Counted from the stretch's first letter, positions 8,322 through 17,812 are shown. The stretch is DNA of 34,269 nucleotides from Paranoxybacillus sp035645275 (GCA_035645275.1 DASQMX010000020.1:1-34269), one strand, 5' to 3'. Numbers and translations: made by a program. The notes: generated from the sequence alone by a model not told the origin.

Positions 8322-9709
8322 ACGAAGAATGCGGGATCTTTGGGATTTGGGGACATGCTGAAGCAGCACAAATAACCTATTATGGTTTGCATAGTTTGCA
8401 GCATCGCGGACAAGAAGGAGCGGGAATCGTTGTCACAGATGGTGAATCACTAAAGGGCCATAAAGGTCTTGGGCTAGTGACGGAAGTGTTTAGTAACGGC
8501 GAACTGCAAAATTTAAATGGAATGGCAGCAATCGGTCATGTCCGTTATTCAACAGCCGGCGGCGGGGGCTATGAAAATGTTCAGCCCCTCTTGTTCCGCT
8601 CGCAAAGCGGCAGCCTTGCTTTGGCGCATAATGGGAATTTGGTCAATGCTACAGAGTTAAAGATTCGCCTTGAACAGCAAGGCAGCATTTTTCAAACGAC
8701 TTCCGATACAGAAGTGTTTGCTCATTTAATTCGTCGCAGCATGTCCTCAACGTTAAAAGAGCAAATAAAAATCGCGCTCAACTATTTAGAAGGAGCATTT
8801 GCATTTTTGTTATTGACGGAAACGGAGTTATATATTGCGCTTGACCCGAATGGATTTAGACCATTATCCATCGGCCGGCTCGGCAACGCTTACGTTGTTG
8901 CATCAGAAACGTGCGCCTTCGATGTCGTTGGTGCGACATATGAACGTGAAGTGGAACCGGGCGAACTCATTGTCATTAATGTAGAAGGGATTCATTCGGA
9001 ACGTTTTGCGGAGAAAAGACCGCGGTCGATTTGTAGTATGGAATATATTTACTTTGCCCGCCCTGACAGCAATGTCGATGGAATTAACATTCATACGGCA
9101 CGCAAAAGTCTTGGCAAACGACTTGCGCTTGAAGCCCCTGTTGAAGCTGATGTTGTGACGGGTGTGCCGGATTCAAGTATTTCTGTCGCCATTGGCTATG
9201 CCGAGGCAACTGGTATTCCGTATGAGCTTGGCTTAATTAAAAACCGTTATGTCGGACGTACATTTATTCAGCCGTCCCAATCGCTTAGAGAGCAGGGAGT
9301 TAAGATGAAGCTTTCCCCTGTGAGAGGCGTGGTCGCAGGCAAGCGGGTCGTTATGGTCGATGATTCGATTGTTCGCGGAACAACGAGCAAACGAATTGTG
9401 AAGATGCTTCGGGAAGCAGGGGCAACAGAAGTTCATGTTCGCATTAGTTCGCCGCCGATTACGCATCCTTGTTTTTACGGAATTGACATGTCAACACGAG
9501 AGGAATTAATTGCTGCTTCACATTCTGTCGAAGAAATTCGCCAACTCATTGGGGCAGATTCGCTCGCATTTTTAAGTCCAGAAGGATTAGTTGAAGCGAT
9601 TGGGCGTCCGAATGACTCGCCGTGGCACGGACAATGTATGTCTTGTTTTACCGGAAAATATTCATTAAATACATTTCAAGAGTTATCGCAACTAACGGCA
9701 AAACAGTAA
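8297..9709 (+). CDS. purF: Amidophosphoribosyltransferase PurF
   Basis: 470 aa. The first committed step: PRPP plus glutamine to phosphoribosylamine. I choose ATG 8297 (AAGGAG 7 bases upstream), not an in-frame TTG 18 bases earlier, because the protein then begins MLAEIKGLNEE-C like B. subtilis PurF, where this propeptide is cut off to expose the catalytic N-terminal Cys (Cys12 here). The four cysteines that hold the 4Fe-4S cluster in the Bacillus enzyme appear present (RSICSMEY, HPCFYG, GQCMSCFTG). The PRPP loop VMVDDSIVRGTTS is near residues 352-364. In the family the enzyme is feedback-inhibited by purine nucleotides. Confidence 0.97.
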   Translation: MLAEIKGLNEECGIFGIWGHAEAAQITYYGLHSLQHRGQEGAGIVVTDGESLKGHKGLGLVTEVFSNGELQNLNGMAAIGHVRYSTAGGGGYENVQPLLFRSQSGSLALAHNGNLVNATELKIRLEQQGSIFQTTSDTEVFAHLIRRSMSSTLKEQIKIALNYLEGAFAFLLLTETELYIALDPNGFRPLSIGRLGNAYVVASETCAFDVVGATYEREVEPGELIVINVEGIHSERFAEKRPRSICSMEYIYFARPDSNVDGINIHTARKSLGKRLALEAPVEADVVTGVPDSSISVAIGYAEATGIPYELGLIKNRYVGRTFIQPSQSLREQGVKMKLSPVRGVVAGKRVVMVDDSIVRGTTSKRIVKMLREAGATEVHVRISSPPITHPCFYGIDMSTREELIAASHSVEEIRQLIGADSLAFLSPEGLVEAIGRPNDSPWHGQCMSCFTGKYSLNTFQELSQLTAKQ

Positions 9710-9724
9710 AAGGAGGAACTTGAG

Positions 9725-10765
9725 GTGGCGGATGCATACAAGAAAGCGGGCGTTGATATTGAGTCTGGATATAGAGCGGTTTCTTTGATGAAAAAACATG
9801 TACAAAAAACAGTTCGCTCTGGAGTTCTTGGCGGGCTTGGCGGCTTTGGCGGAATGTTCGATTTGTCACAGCTTGGATATAAAGAACCCGTGCTGATTTC
9901 CGGAACAGATGGGGTCGGTACGAAATTGCTGCTCGCTTTTATGATGGAGAAACATGATACGATTGGTATTGACTGCGTCGCCATGTGTGTGAATGACATT
10001 GTTGTACAAGGGGCAGAGCCATTGTTTTTCCTTGATTATATTGCCTGTGGCAAAGCGGTCCCTGAGAAAATCGAACAAATTGTCAAAGGTATGGCAGACG
10101 GATGCATCCAGGCTGGCTGTTCGCTCATCGGCGGAGAAACAGCCGAGATGCCAGGGATGTACGGAGAAAATGAATACGATGTCGCAGGATTTGCTGTTGG
10201 GATTGTAGAAAAGTCTAAACTTGTGACTGGGGAAACTATTCAAGAAGGCGATGCGCTGATTGGGTTAGCCTCCAACGGCATTCACAGCAACGGTTACTCG
10301 CTTGTTCGTAAAATCTTGCTGGAAGAGGCAAAATTAAATCTTCACGAAACGTACGCACATTTAACGGGTTCTCTTGGAGAAGAATTGCTGCGGCCGACTC
10401 GCATTTACGTAAAACCAATTTTAGAAGTCATGAAACAGTTTGAAATCAAAGGAATGGCGCATATTACGGGCGGAGGTTTTATCGAAAATATCCCTCGCAT
10501 GCTTCCAGAAGGGTTATGTGCGGAAATCGACTACGGTTCATGGCCAGTTCCACCTATATTTGATTTACTTCAAGAAAAAGGGAAACTTTATCGTAAAGAA
10601 ATGTTTAACATTTTTAATATGGGAATCGGCTTTGTGCTCGCTGTCGATAGCGAGCTGATTCAACCGGTCATTAAGCGGCTGGAACAACTTGGCGAAAAGG
10701 CATATTTAATTGGACGCATAAAAAAAGGCGAAGGAGTTTTATTGGCCGGGGGGAACATGGAATGA
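9725..10765 (+). CDS. purM: AIR synthetase (phosphoribosylformylglycinamidine cyclo-ligase) PurM
   Basis: 346 aa. It closes the imidazole ring, FGAM to AIR, using ATP. Visible motifs: SGTDGVGTKLLLA (59-71), VNDIVVQGAEPLFFLDYIACG, GGETAEMPGMY and HITGGGF. The start is GTG, 8 bases after AGGAGG, giving the usual N-terminus ADAYKKAGVDIESGY. The last 4 bases overlap purN. Confidence 0.97.
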   Translation: MADAYKKAGVDIESGYRAVSLMKKHVQKTVRSGVLGGLGGFGGMFDLSQLGYKEPVLISGTDGVGTKLLLAFMMEKHDTIGIDCVAMCVNDIVVQGAEPLFFLDYIACGKAVPEKIEQIVKGMADGCIQAGCSLIGGETAEMPGMYGENEYDVAGFAVGIVEKSKLVTGETIQEGDALIGLASNGIHSNGYSLVRKILLEEAKLNLHETYAHLTGSLGEELLRPTRIYVKPILEVMKQFEIKGMAHITGGGFIENIPRMLPEGLCAEIDYGSWPVPPIFDLLQEKGKLYRKEMFNIFNMGIGFVLAVDSELIQPVIKRLEQLGEKAYLIGRIKKGEGVLLAGGNME

Positions 10766-11331
10766 AGCGGATCGCCATTTTCGCCTCGGGAAGCGGAACG
10801 AATTTTCAAGCGATTGTGGATGCAGTCAAAAAAGGCGATTTGCAGGCAGAGGTCGCATTATTAGTTTGCGATCGCCCCGAAGCAAAAGTGGTCGAACGAG
10901 CTAAGAAAGAACAAATTCCTTCGTTTGTTTTTCGCCCGAAAGATTATCCATCAAAAGCCGATTTCGAGCAAGAAATTTTACAACAATTAAAAGAAAAACA
11001 GATTCAGTTCATTGTGTTAGCTGGTTATATGCGTTTAATTGGTCCGACGCTGCTTCGTGCGTATGAAGGGAAAATGGTGAATATTCATCCTTCACTGCTG
11101 CCTGCGTTTCCAGGAAAGGATGCCATCGGCCAAGCGTATCGCGCTGGTGTTAAGGTAACGGGAGTAACGGTTCACTATGTTGATGAAGGAATGGATACAG
11201 GACCGATTATCGCACAGCGGGCAATAGACATTTATGAAGGAGAAGCGCTCGAAAGCGTCGAAACAAGAATTCATGCTATTGAACATGAGCTCTATCCGGA
11301 AGTATTAAAAAAATTGCTTGAGCATCTCTAG
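10762..11331 (+). CDS. purN: GAR transformylase PurN
   Basis: 189 aa. It moves a formyl group from 10-formyltetrahydrofolate to GAR. The substrate loop ASGSGTNFQAI is at residues 8-18. The catalytic trio matches the E. coli enzyme: Asn107 and His109 in NIHPSLLPAFPG, and Asp145 in DEGMDTGPI. The ATG overlaps the purM stop (ATGA). Confidence 0.97.
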   Translation: MKRIAIFASGSGTNFQAIVDAVKKGDLQAEVALLVCDRPEAKVVERAKKEQIPSFVFRPKDYPSKADFEQEILQQLKEKQIQFIVLAGYMRLIGPTLLRAYEGKMVNIHPSLLPAFPGKDAIGQAYRAGVKVTGVTVHYVDEGMDTGPIIAQRAIDIYEGEALESVETRIHAIEHELYPEVLKKLLEHL

Positions 11332-11345
11332 AAAGGAGTAGAAAC

Positions 11346-12875
11346 ATGCGTGCCTTACTTAGCGTTTCCAATAAAGAGGGAATCGTTTCTTTTGCCAAAC
11401 AATTAGCGGAGTTAGGTGTTGAAATTATTTCGACGGGCGGAACAAAAAAAGCTTTAGAAGCACACGGAATACCAGTAATTAGCGTTTCAGAGGTAACAGG
11501 GTTCCCGGAAATTTTAGATGGACGTGTTAAAACACTTCACCCGATGATTCATGGTGGCTTGCTCGCCATTCGCGAAGATGAAAATCATCGTAAGCAGTTG
11601 GAACAACATCAAATTACACCGATTGATTTAGTTGTTATTAACTTATATCCGTTCCAACAAACGATTGCCAAAAGTGATGTGACATTTGCTGAGGCGATTG
11701 AAAACATTGATATTGGCGGTCCGACTATGCTCCGAGCGGCGGCAAAAAATCATCAATACGTCACTGTTGTTGTCGATCCAGCGGATTATGAAACGGTTTT
11801 ACAAGAGTTAAAAGAAAACGGTGCCGTTTCTAAAGCAACCAACTTACGATTGGCAGCCAAAGTATTCCGCCATACAGCGGCTTACGATGCGATGATTGCT
11901 GAATATTTAACGAATCTCACAGGCGAACAATATCCAGAATCGTTGACGATCACGTTTGAGAAAAAACAAGATTTACGCTACGGAGAAAATCCGCATCAGA
12001 GCGCAGCGTTTTATCAAAAGCCATTAGGGTCGTCTTTTTCGATTGCTGCGGCCAAACAGCTTCATGGAAAAGAGTTATCCTATAACAACATTAATGATGC
12101 CAATGCGGCTTTACAAATCGTGAAAGAATTTACCGAGCCGGCTGCCGTTGCAGTAAAACATATGAACCCGTGCGGCGTTGGAGTTGGCGAGAATATTTAT
12201 GCAGCTTTTACAAGAGCTTACGAAGCTGACCCAACTTCCATTTTTGGTGGTATTGTTGCGCTCAATCGAGAAGTGGATCGCGATACGGCGTTAAAAATGC
12301 ATGAAATCTTTTTGGAAATCGTCATTGCGCCATCGTTTAGTGCCGAAGCGCTTGAAATTTTAACGCAGAAGAAAAATATCCGCTTGTTAACCGTCGATTT
12401 TACAGCAGAGAAAAAGAAAGAAACATTTATTGTTTCCGTCCAATGCGGTTTATTAGTTCAAGATGAAGATGTGTATACATTGGACGATGCGAATATCACG
12501 ATTCCGACAAAACGTGAGCCAACAGCGCAAGAGTGGGAAGATTTAAAACTGGCTTGGAAAGTTGTGAAGCATGTGAAATCAAATGCGATTGTTCTGGCAA
12601 AAGACCATATGACGGTCGGTGTCGGCGCTGGACAAATGAATCGTGTTGGTGCCGCGAAAATCGCGATTGAACAAGCAGGTGAAAAGGCGAAAGGAGCTGC
12701 TTTGGCATCGGATGCGTTTTTCCCGATGGACGATACAGTGGAAGCAGCAGCAAAAGCAGGTGTAACGGCGATTATCCAGCCGGGCGGCTCGATTCGCGAT
12801 GCCGATTCGATTAAAAAGGCAGATGAGTACGGGATTGCCATGGTCTTTACAGGGGTGCGCCATTTTAAACATTAA
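11346..12875 (+). CDS. purH: Bifunctional AICAR transformylase/IMP cyclohydrolase PurH
   Basis: 509 aa. It catalyses the last two steps to IMP. The N-terminal cyclohydrolase domain (to about residue 200) has ALLSVSNKEGIVSFA, ISTGGT and GRVKTLHPMIHGG. The C-terminal transformylase domain starts near DLRYGENPHQSAAFY and contains VKHMNPCGVGVG, AFTRAYEADPTSIFGGI and DAFFPMDDTVE. The ATG follows AAAGGAG. It lies 14 bases after purN and 15 bases before the chosen purD start. Confidence 0.97.
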   Translation: MRALLSVSNKEGIVSFAKQLAELGVEIISTGGTKKALEAHGIPVISVSEVTGFPEILDGRVKTLHPMIHGGLLAIREDENHRKQLEQHQITPIDLVVINLYPFQQTIAKSDVTFAEAIENIDIGGPTMLRAAAKNHQYVTVVVDPADYETVLQELKENGAVSKATNLRLAAKVFRHTAAYDAMIAEYLTNLTGEQYPESLTITFEKKQDLRYGENPHQSAAFYQKPLGSSFSIAAAKQLHGKELSYNNINDANAALQIVKEFTEPAAVAVKHMNPCGVGVGENIYAAFTRAYEADPTSIFGGIVALNREVDRDTALKMHEIFLEIVIAPSFSAEALEILTQKKNIRLLTVDFTAEKKKETFIVSVQCGLLVQDEDVYTLDDANITIPTKREPTAQEWEDLKLAWKVVKHVKSNAIVLAKDHMTVGVGAGQMNRVGAAKIAIEQAGEKAKGAALASDAFFPMDDTVEAAAKAGVTAIIQPGGSIRDADSIKKADEYGIAMVFTGVRHFKH

Positions 12876-12890
12876 AACGAGGTGAATGAA

Positions 12891-14159
12891 ATGAAAGTAC
12901 TCGTTATTGGCCGCGGCGGACGGGAGCATGCGATTGCATGGAAAGCAGCGCAAAGCCCGCTTGTGACGAAATTGTATGCAGCACCTGGAAATCCGGGAAT
13001 CGGCGAGATTGCTGAGCTTGTCCACATTGACGAAAACGATATAGAGGCGCTTGTTGCTTTTGCGAAAAACGAAGGAATTGATTTAACGATTGTTGGTCCT
13101 GAAGCGCCGCTTCTAAACGGAATCGTCAATCGCTTCCAAGAAGAAGGGCTTCGCATTTTCGGTCCAAGCAAAGAGGCCGCATTCATTGAAGGAAGCAAAG
13201 CGTTTGCGAAAAACTTAATGAAAAAATATCGTGTGCCGACAGCAGAATATGAGTCATTTACTTCCTATGAAGCGGCAAAAGCATATGTTGAACAAAAAGG
13301 GGCACCGATTGTGATTAAAGCAGACGGATTAGCCGCAGGAAAAGGCGTAACCGTAGCGATGACGCTGCAAGAAGCGCTCAATGCTTTGCGCGAAATGATG
13401 GTCGAAGGAAAATTTGGCGAGGCAAGCCAGCAAGTGGTGATTGAAGAATTTTTAGAGGGGGAAGAGTTCTCGTTAATGGCTTTTGTCAATGGCGAAAAAG
13501 CCTATCCGATGGCGATTGCCCAAGACCATAAACGAGCGTTTGATAATGACGAAGGTCCAAATACAGGCGGCATGGGAGCGTATTCGCCGGTTCCGCAAAT
13601 TTCAGAACAGATCGTGCAGCAAGCCATTGAACAAATTATTCATCCAACCGTAAAGGCTCTTATGGCGGAAAACCGTCCGTTCACAGGAATTCTCTATGCA
13701 GGGTTAATTGCAACGGCACAAGGTCCAAAAGTGATTGAATTTAATGCCCGGTTTGGCGATCCTGAAGCGCAAGTTGTCCTGCCGCGCCTTGAGAATGACT
13801 TTATTCAATTAATCGTTGACTTGCTTGAGCAAAACGAGATTGAATTACAATGGTCAGACGAAGCAGCTGTTGGGGTAGTGCTTGCGTCAGAAGGGTATCC
13901 TGACTCTTATAAAAGCGGTTATGTCATTGAAGGGATTCATGATTTGCAGCAACATGTGCTCGTTTTCCATGCGGGAACGAAAGAAGAACATGGAAAGCTG
14001 TATACAAACGGTGGGCGCGTATTGTTGATTGCAGCCAAAGGAGACACATTGCAACAAGCACAACAAAACGTATATGAAGAAATGAAGAAAATAAAATGTG
14101 ATCGCTTATTTTATCGCAAAGATATTGGCAATAAAGCTATTTTGCGCGCTTCTTTCTAA
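12891..14159 (+). CDS. purD: Phosphoribosylamine-glycine ligase (GAR synthetase) PurD
   Basis: 422 aa, ATP-grasp. It joins glycine to phosphoribosylamine, the step after PurF. I choose ATG 12891; the in-frame GTG at 12882 is part of the ribosome site GAGGTG. The protein then begins MKVLVIGRGGREHAI, as in B. subtilis. ATP-grasp motifs: VIKADGLAAGKGV, the DHKRAFDNDEGPNTGGMGAYSP segment and VIEFNARFGDPEAQ. It is the last gene of the operon. Its final 23 bases overlap a small membrane gene on the other strand. Confidence 0.97.
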   Translation: MKVLVIGRGGREHAIAWKAAQSPLVTKLYAAPGNPGIGEIAELVHIDENDIEALVAFAKNEGIDLTIVGPEAPLLNGIVNRFQEEGLRIFGPSKEAAFIEGSKAFAKNLMKKYRVPTAEYESFTSYEAAKAYVEQKGAPIVIKADGLAAGKGVTVAMTLQEALNALREMMVEGKFGEASQQVVIEEFLEGEEFSLMAFVNGEKAYPMAIAQDHKRAFDNDEGPNTGGMGAYSPVPQISEQIVQQAIEQIIHPTVKALMAENRPFTGILYAGLIATAQGPKVIEFNARFGDPEAQVVLPRLENDFIQLIVDLLEQNEIELQWSDEAAVGVVLASEGYPDSYKSGYVIEGIHDLQQHVLVFHAGTKEEHGKLYTNGGRVLLIAAKGDTLQQAQQNVYEEMKKIKCDRLFYRKDIGNKAILRASF

Positions 14160-14241
14160 CGTACACATAAATAAGAGCGATAATGCCGCCAATGAGTGAG
14201 GCTAACACATATAACATATCTGTCATATATTCAAAAAACAT
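14137..14241 (-). CDS. EYxxD-motif small membrane protein
   Basis: A 34-codon gene. It begins MFFEYMTDML, then a single hydrophobic helix (LYVLASLIGGIIALIYVYV) and a basic tail (RKKRAK). The Glu-Tyr-Met-Thr-Asp near the N-terminus fits the EYxxD small membrane family annotated in Bacillaceae. The ATG has a very good ribosome site (AAGGAG, 10-12 bases upstream). It is antisense to the last 23 bases of purD, so the two 3' ends interlock. Function is unknown. The positive-inside rule puts the tail in the cytosol. Confidence 0.72.
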   Translation of the reverse strand: MFFEYMTDMLYVLASLIGGIIALIYVYVRKKRAK

Positions 14242-14264
14242 CTTTTCTTCTCTCCTTTATGAAG

Positions 14265-14300
14265 GGCTGACTCGCGTACTTTTGTTGAGTCAGCCTCATT
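14265..14300 (+). terminator. Probable terminator of the pur operon
   Basis: GGCTGACTC (14265-14273) and GAGTCAGCC (14287-14295) form a perfect 9-bp stem, followed by the only moderately T-rich TCATTTATTG. It lies about 105 bases after purD. It also lies between two minus-strand small genes, so it may act in both directions, but the T-richer side is the plus strand. Confidence 0.6.
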
Positions 14301-14305
14301 TATTG

Positions 14306-14554
14306 TTACGTAGGATTGATTACTGTTGTTTCTATTTCTTTTTCCGTTGTCTGTTCTTGATATTTTTCAAATAAAGCCGTAAGCGGGCAAAAACGGGTAA
14401 CTCCTTCCGCCACTTTCATTGCCCCCAACATAGCAATAAAAATATAGGAATCGCGCCAAGGACGTTTGACCATTTTTGCTGTTGTCCATGCAAGTATGGT
14501 TGCTCCGAAAGTAATACGAATAAGGGCGTTGACGATGCCGATATTTGGTTTCAT
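14306..14554 (-). CDS. DUF2892-type small membrane protein
   Basis: 82 aa. Start ATG 14554 with GAGGTGG just upstream; a GTG 9 bases earlier lies in that ribosome site. The sequence MKPNIGIVNALIRITFGATILAW, then RDSYIFIAMLGAMKVAEGVTRFCPLTALF, is the YgaP-like inner membrane domain: an N-terminal NxG, two hydrophobic helices and the C-P-L turn (RFCPLTALFEK). The C-terminal 20 residues are charged. Function is unknown; relatives are fused to or sit beside rhodanese domains elsewhere, which is not the case here. Confidence 0.78.
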   Translation of the reverse strand: MKPNIGIVNALIRITFGATILAWTTAKMVKRPWRDSYIFIAMLGAMKVAEGVTRFCPLTALFEKYQEQTTEKEIETTVINPT

Positions 14555-14590
14555 TTTTTCCACCTCGTATAATTTTAATATAATTTTGAT

Positions 14591-14619
14591 TTGTATAAAA
14601 AATTTTAATGCGTTAAAAT
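14591..14619 (+). promoter_or_regulatory. Candidate promoter of the yerA operon
   Basis: TTGTAT (14591-14596) and TAAAAT (14614-14619) are separated by 17 bases, about 50 bases before the yerA start. The match to consensus is fair only. Confidence 0.42.
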
Positions 14620-14667
14620 GTTATATGATGGAATGATTTAGGAAAAACAAAGAACGGGGGACCCCAT

Positions 14668-16410
14668 ATGTTAGAACAGCGTTATCGTTGGAAAACAAAT
14701 CAATTACGTGAGCATCTTTCTATTATCGATGGCAAAAAATCGCCAACGAAGTTGTTAATAAACGCTACTTATTTAAATCCATATTTGCGTCAATGGATGA
14801 AGGCTAATATTTGGATATACGAAGATCGCATTATTTATGTTGGCGAGAAGATGCCCGATTTCGTTGAAGGGTGTGAAATTATTGATTGCAGCGGCTATTT
14901 TCTCGTACCGGGCTATATTGAGCCACATGTTCATCCATTTCAGTTATATAATCCCCATTCGTTTGCTGAATATGCATCACAATCCGGAACGACAACACTC
15001 ATTAATGACAATTTGTCGCTTGTTTTACAATTACCAAAAAAGAAAGCGTTTTCTTTTTTGCGAGCAATAAATGACATACCAGCAACGATGTTTTGGTGGT
15101 GCCGCTTTGATTCGCAAACAGAGCTTGAAAATGAGGAAGAAATTTTTTCTAACGCTAATATCCAAGAATGGCTCGAGCAAGATGTAGTACTGCAAGGCGG
15201 AGAATTGACCGGATGGCCGAAATTGCTTGATGGCGATGATTTAATGCTTCATTGGATTCAAGAAGCTAAACGGCTGAAAAAGCAAATTGAAGGCCATTTT
15301 CCTGGTGCTTCTGAGAAAACGCTTGCAAAAATGATGCTTTTAGGTGCTGATTGCGATCATGAATCGATGACAGGAGAAGACGTCTATAAGCGTCTTTTGC
15401 ACGGATATACGGTCTCTTTGCGTTATTCATCGATTCGCCCTGATTTGCCAAAGTTGCTTGATGAAATGAAACAGTTGGGAATTGAGCGATATGATCGTTG
15501 TATTTTTACAACAGATGGTTCAACGCCTGCCTTTTATGAAGCAGGGATCATTGATGAAATGATTCGCATCGCCATTGAGAAGGATGTTCCTTTAATTGAT
15601 GCATACAATATGGCGACCATCAATGTGGCCTGTTATTATCGAATCGACCATCTGCACGGAAGCATTGCAACGGGACGAGTGGCAAACATTAATTTCTTAA
15701 AAGAAAAAGACAATCCGACACCGGTTTCTGTATTGGCAAAAGGACGATGGGTAAAGCGCGACGGTATTCCGACGAACGAATTCGGCTCATTTGATTGGGA
15801 AGCGCATGATTTTCGCCCGCTTGACTTATCTTGGGAATTGTCGATGGATGATTTGCAATTTTCCATGCCATTAGGAATGTACATGGAAAATGCTGTGATT
15901 ATGAAACCTTATTCCATTACGATTGATACGTCGAGAGATGAGTTGTCATTTGACAACGATGAAAGCTTTTTAATGTTAGTGGATCGGAACGGAAAATGGA
16001 GAGTGAATACGATATTAAAAGGCTTTGCAACAGGTGTTCATGGATTAGTCAGTTCGTATTCGAGTACAGGAGATATTATTTTAATCGGAAAACGAAAAGC
16101 AGATATGTATAAGGCGTTTCAGCGGGTGAAAGAAATTGGCGGTGGTATTGTTCTTGTAGAAAATGGTGAAGTTATTCATGAAATTCCACTTTCATTGAAC
16201 GGAATGATGTCAACAAAGAAAATCGAAGTTCTCATCGAAGAAGAAAAAAGATTAACGACACTTTTAAGAGAACGGGGCTATCAGTTTGTCGATCCGATTT
16301 ATTCTTTATTGTTTCTATTATCGACCCATTTGCCATATATCCGCATTACACCGCTAGGAATTTATGATGTCATGCACAAAATGATACTCTTTCCATCAAT
16401 AATGCGTTAA
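14668..16410 (+). CDS. yerA: Adenine deaminase-like amidohydrolase YerA
   Basis: 580 aa, amidohydrolase superfamily, adenine deaminase family. The expected reaction is adenine to hypoxanthine plus ammonia, feeding purine salvage. Family marks: the metal ligands H87 and H89 in GYIEPHVHPFQ, a Glu in QGGELTGWP, IEGHFPGAS, CDHESMTGEDV, and the Asp of IFTTDGSTP. The length equals that of B. subtilis YerA, which is more divergent than the proven adenine deaminase, so the substrate is not certain. The ATG follows GGGGGACC. It directly follows the purine operon in the genome, and yerB begins about 35 bases after it. Confidence 0.88.
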   Translation: MLEQRYRWKTNQLREHLSIIDGKKSPTKLLINATYLNPYLRQWMKANIWIYEDRIIYVGEKMPDFVEGCEIIDCSGYFLVPGYIEPHVHPFQLYNPHSFAEYASQSGTTTLINDNLSLVLQLPKKKAFSFLRAINDIPATMFWWCRFDSQTELENEEEIFSNANIQEWLEQDVVLQGGELTGWPKLLDGDDLMLHWIQEAKRLKKQIEGHFPGASEKTLAKMMLLGADCDHESMTGEDVYKRLLHGYTVSLRYSSIRPDLPKLLDEMKQLGIERYDRCIFTTDGSTPAFYEAGIIDEMIRIAIEKDVPLIDAYNMATINVACYYRIDHLHGSIATGRVANINFLKEKDNPTPVSVLAKGRWVKRDGIPTNEFGSFDWEAHDFRPLDLSWELSMDDLQFSMPLGMYMENAVIMKPYSITIDTSRDELSFDNDESFLMLVDRNGKWRVNTILKGFATGVHGLVSSYSSTGDIILIGKRKADMYKAFQRVKEIGGGIVLVENGEVIHEIPLSLNGMMSTKKIEVLIEEEKRLTTLLRERGYQFVDPIYSLLFLLSTHLPYIRITPLGIYDVMHKMILFPSIMR

Positions 16411-16445
16411 AATATAAAAGTAGCGAGAAAAGGGTTGTGACAATT

Positions 16446-17468
16446 TTGAAGAAATGGTTTATTGTTGTATGTAGCGCACTCCTGCTGATGGGGAGTGGCT
16501 GTACCAAAGCGGAAAAGGAACGGACGGCAAATGAAGAGACAGTCGAGCAACAAACAAAGGTCGAACAAGAAGAAGCGCCTGTACGTAAACAGTTCGTATT
16601 TCCGTTAACAGGAATCAAAACAGAGCAAAAACCAAATCATCGCGTTATCGCTGTAATGATTAACAATCATCCAAAAGCGAGGCCGCAATCCGGGCTGCAT
16701 AAAGCGGATATTGTGTATGAAGTTCTGGCTGAAGGGGATGTTACTCGCTTTTTAGCTTTGTATCAGAGTGAAAAGCCGGAGAAGGTAGGACCTATTCGCA
16801 GTGCGCGCGATTATTATATCGAGTTGAGCAAAGGGTATGATGCGTTATATATTTGTCATGGATGGAGCTTAGAAGCGAAAGAAATGCTTCAATCGGGTAA
16901 AGTAGATTATTTAAACGGGCTTTTTTACGATGGAACGTTATTTCAACGCGCTTCCTTTCGCAAAGCGCCGCATAATTCATATATTACGTTTACTAACATT
17001 GAAAAAGGCGCAAAGCAGCAAGGATTTTCACTCGAAGCTGAAACCGAGCCTTTACCATTTCTTACTTCTGAACTGCAAGGTGCGGCAGCACAGGAAGTAA
17101 ACCTTTCTTATTCCAGACGGTCTTATGCCCAAGTGAAGTACAAATATGACGCGGCTCAACACAAGTATATTCGCTACAGTGGCGGGAAACAGACCATTGA
17201 TTATGATACAGAGCAGCCTGTGTTAATAGACAATGTGTTTATCGTTGAGATGAAACATACGGTTGTAGATGAAGCCGGACGCCGTGATATTGACTTAACG
17301 TCCGGCGGGAAAGGGTATTTATTTCAAAAAGGAATCGTGCGGGAAGTCGAATGGAAAAACGTCGACGGCAGAATTTTGCCTTATGAAAATGGAATACCGA
17401 TTGGGTTTGTCTCTGGAAAAACATGGATTAATATCGTTCCGAAATTATCTGTTGTCCATTATCAATAA
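16446..17468 (+). CDS. yerB: DUF3048 lipoprotein YerB
   Basis: About 340 aa from TTG 16446 (AAAAGGG 11 bases upstream); an in-frame GTG at 16437 is too close to that site. The N-terminus MKKWFIVVCSALLLMGSGC is a lipoprotein signal with Cys19, though Gly at -3 is unusual. An acidic linker rich in Glu and Lys follows. The DUF3048 domain carries VIAVMINNHPKARPQSGLHKADIVYEVLAEG, then GPIRSARDYYIELSKGYDA and the C-terminal SGKTWINIVP. It should be anchored on the outer face of the membrane. Its biochemical role is not known to me. Confidence 0.88.
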   Translation: MKKWFIVVCSALLLMGSGCTKAEKERTANEETVEQQTKVEQEEAPVRKQFVFPLTGIKTEQKPNHRVIAVMINNHPKARPQSGLHKADIVYEVLAEGDVTRFLALYQSEKPEKVGPIRSARDYYIELSKGYDALYICHGWSLEAKEMLQSGKVDYLNGLFYDGTLFQRASFRKAPHNSYITFTNIEKGAKQQGFSLEAETEPLPFLTSELQGAAAQEVNLSYSRRSYAQVKYKYDAAQHKYIRYSGGKQTIDYDTEQPVLIDNVFIVEMKHTVVDEAGRRDIDLTSGGKGYLFQKGIVREVEWKNVDGRILPYENGIPIGFVSGKTWINIVPKLSVVHYQ

Positions 17469-17497
17469 TTTTTAGAGGTAAAGGATGTGAGAAGAAA

Positions 17498-17812
17498 ATG
17501 CAAATCGAAAAATTACGAGGCAGAGAGCTAGACCAGCTTTTTAAAGCGATCCTTTCTCTTCGCGATTTAGAAGAGTGCTATCGCTTTTTTGATGATTTAT
17601 GCACAGTCAATGAAATTCAATCGCTTGCCCAACGCTTAGAAGTAGCAAGAATGCTGCGCGAAGGCTACACCTATCATAAAATTGAAACAGAAACGGGGGC
17701 AAGCACAGCGACGATTTCTCGAGTGAAGCGTTGCTTAAACTATGGAAACGACGCTTATGCGATGGCGCTTGATCGCATTAAGGAAGACGAGGAAAAGCAA
17801 ACAAAAGAATAA
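17498..17812 (+). CDS. yerC: YerC/YecD family TrpR-related DNA-binding protein
   Basis: 104 aa. A small helical protein of the TrpR-like superfamily: LRDLEECYRFFDDLCTVNEI, then LAQRLEVARMLREGYTYHKI and the helix-turn-helix GASTATISRVKRCLNYG (about residues 68-84). By family it should bind DNA as a dimer; its effector is not known. It follows yerB by 29 bases and is followed by a strong terminator, so it probably closes the yerA-yerB-yerC unit. Confidence 0.9.
   Translation: MQIEKLRGRELDQLFKAILSLRDLEECYRFFDDLCTVNEIQSLAQRLEVARMLREGYTYHKIETETGASTATISRVKRCLNYGNDAYAMALDRIKEDEEKQTKE

Noticed and set aside
12458..13025. Minus-strand frames across the purH-purD junction (127 and 148 codons)
   Set aside because: Antisense to two well-supported genes, with no recognisable protein features.
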